Below are positions 29,213-29,218 of a stretch of 29,218 nucleotides of DNA, piece after piece. Position 1 is the stretch's first letter. Each line of letters opens with the position of its first letter. Location: NCBI GenBank assembly GCA_003427395.1, contig BFEA01000117.1:1931388-1960605 (forward strand), given 5' to 3'. This stretch comes from Chara braunii (lineage: Eukaryota; Streptophyta; Charophyceae; Charales; Characeae). Below the pieces are notes generated by a model, which worked only from the letters and a program-made list of their open reading frames with translations, ran no database searches and was not told the DNA's origin. The position numbers and the translations under genes were made by a program.

Positions 29213-29218
29213 GTGTGT
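28903..29218 (+). other. First intron of the ubiquitin protease gene (partial), with microsatellites
   Basis: The intron begins GTGAGTAGG and runs off the window. It holds (GC)n at 29058-29069 running into (GA)n at 29069-29086. An interrupted (GT)n runs from 29153 to the window end with occasional GC units. No second exon is seen. Confidence 0.75.

Overview
The window looks like repeat-dense nuclear DNA of a streptophyte green organism. The gag and protease remnants, with their zinc-knuckle and post-knuckle sequence, resemble from memory the abundant Ty3/gypsy-type elements of charophyte algae such as Chara. That placement is an inference, not a database result. One ordinary host gene is recognisable: the start of a ubiquitin-specific protease at the right edge. 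Nearly everything else is decayed or nested mobile DNA.

Layout. 1-2467: a G-rich edge, a 102-bp dispersed repeat and unrecognised decayed DNA. About 2468-4463: a ruined gag gene (element A) ending in a CCHC zinc knuckle. 4464-6798: unrecognised. 6799-11440: element B on the plus strand, made of a 1.4-kb LTR-like plus leader segment, a gag pseudogene, a protease pseudogene split by a 459-bp foldback insertion with a 7-bp target duplication, and the linker plus first part of reverse transcriptase, where it breaks off. 11770-14973: a tRNA-like segment and LTR-like copies on the minus strand. 15313-16440: another probable retroelement leader on the minus strand. 17160-20520: arrays of degenerate tandem repeats, then a (CT)n tract, then a two-unit 183-bp tandem. 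About 21190-23304: a second LTR-plus-leader segment on the minus strand, collinear with element B's, interrupted by a 728-bp hAT-like non-autonomous transposon with an 8-bp target duplication. 23305-27050: decayed DNA with a local duplication, tRNA-like and poly(A)-tailed retroposon traces, and a 30-residue ORF that could be a targeting-peptide exon. 27050-28439: CpG-rich sequence upstream of the protease gene. 28440-28902: its first coding exon, followed by an intron full of microsatellites.

The clearest biology is transposons inserting into transposons. Because several paralogous LTR-like copies lie in the same window, the empty site of the hAT insertion can be read directly. The gag of element B carries nine in-frame stops, all TAG or TGA and none TAA. 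This fits C-to-T decay of CAG and CGA codons, as expected for methylated, silenced DNA.
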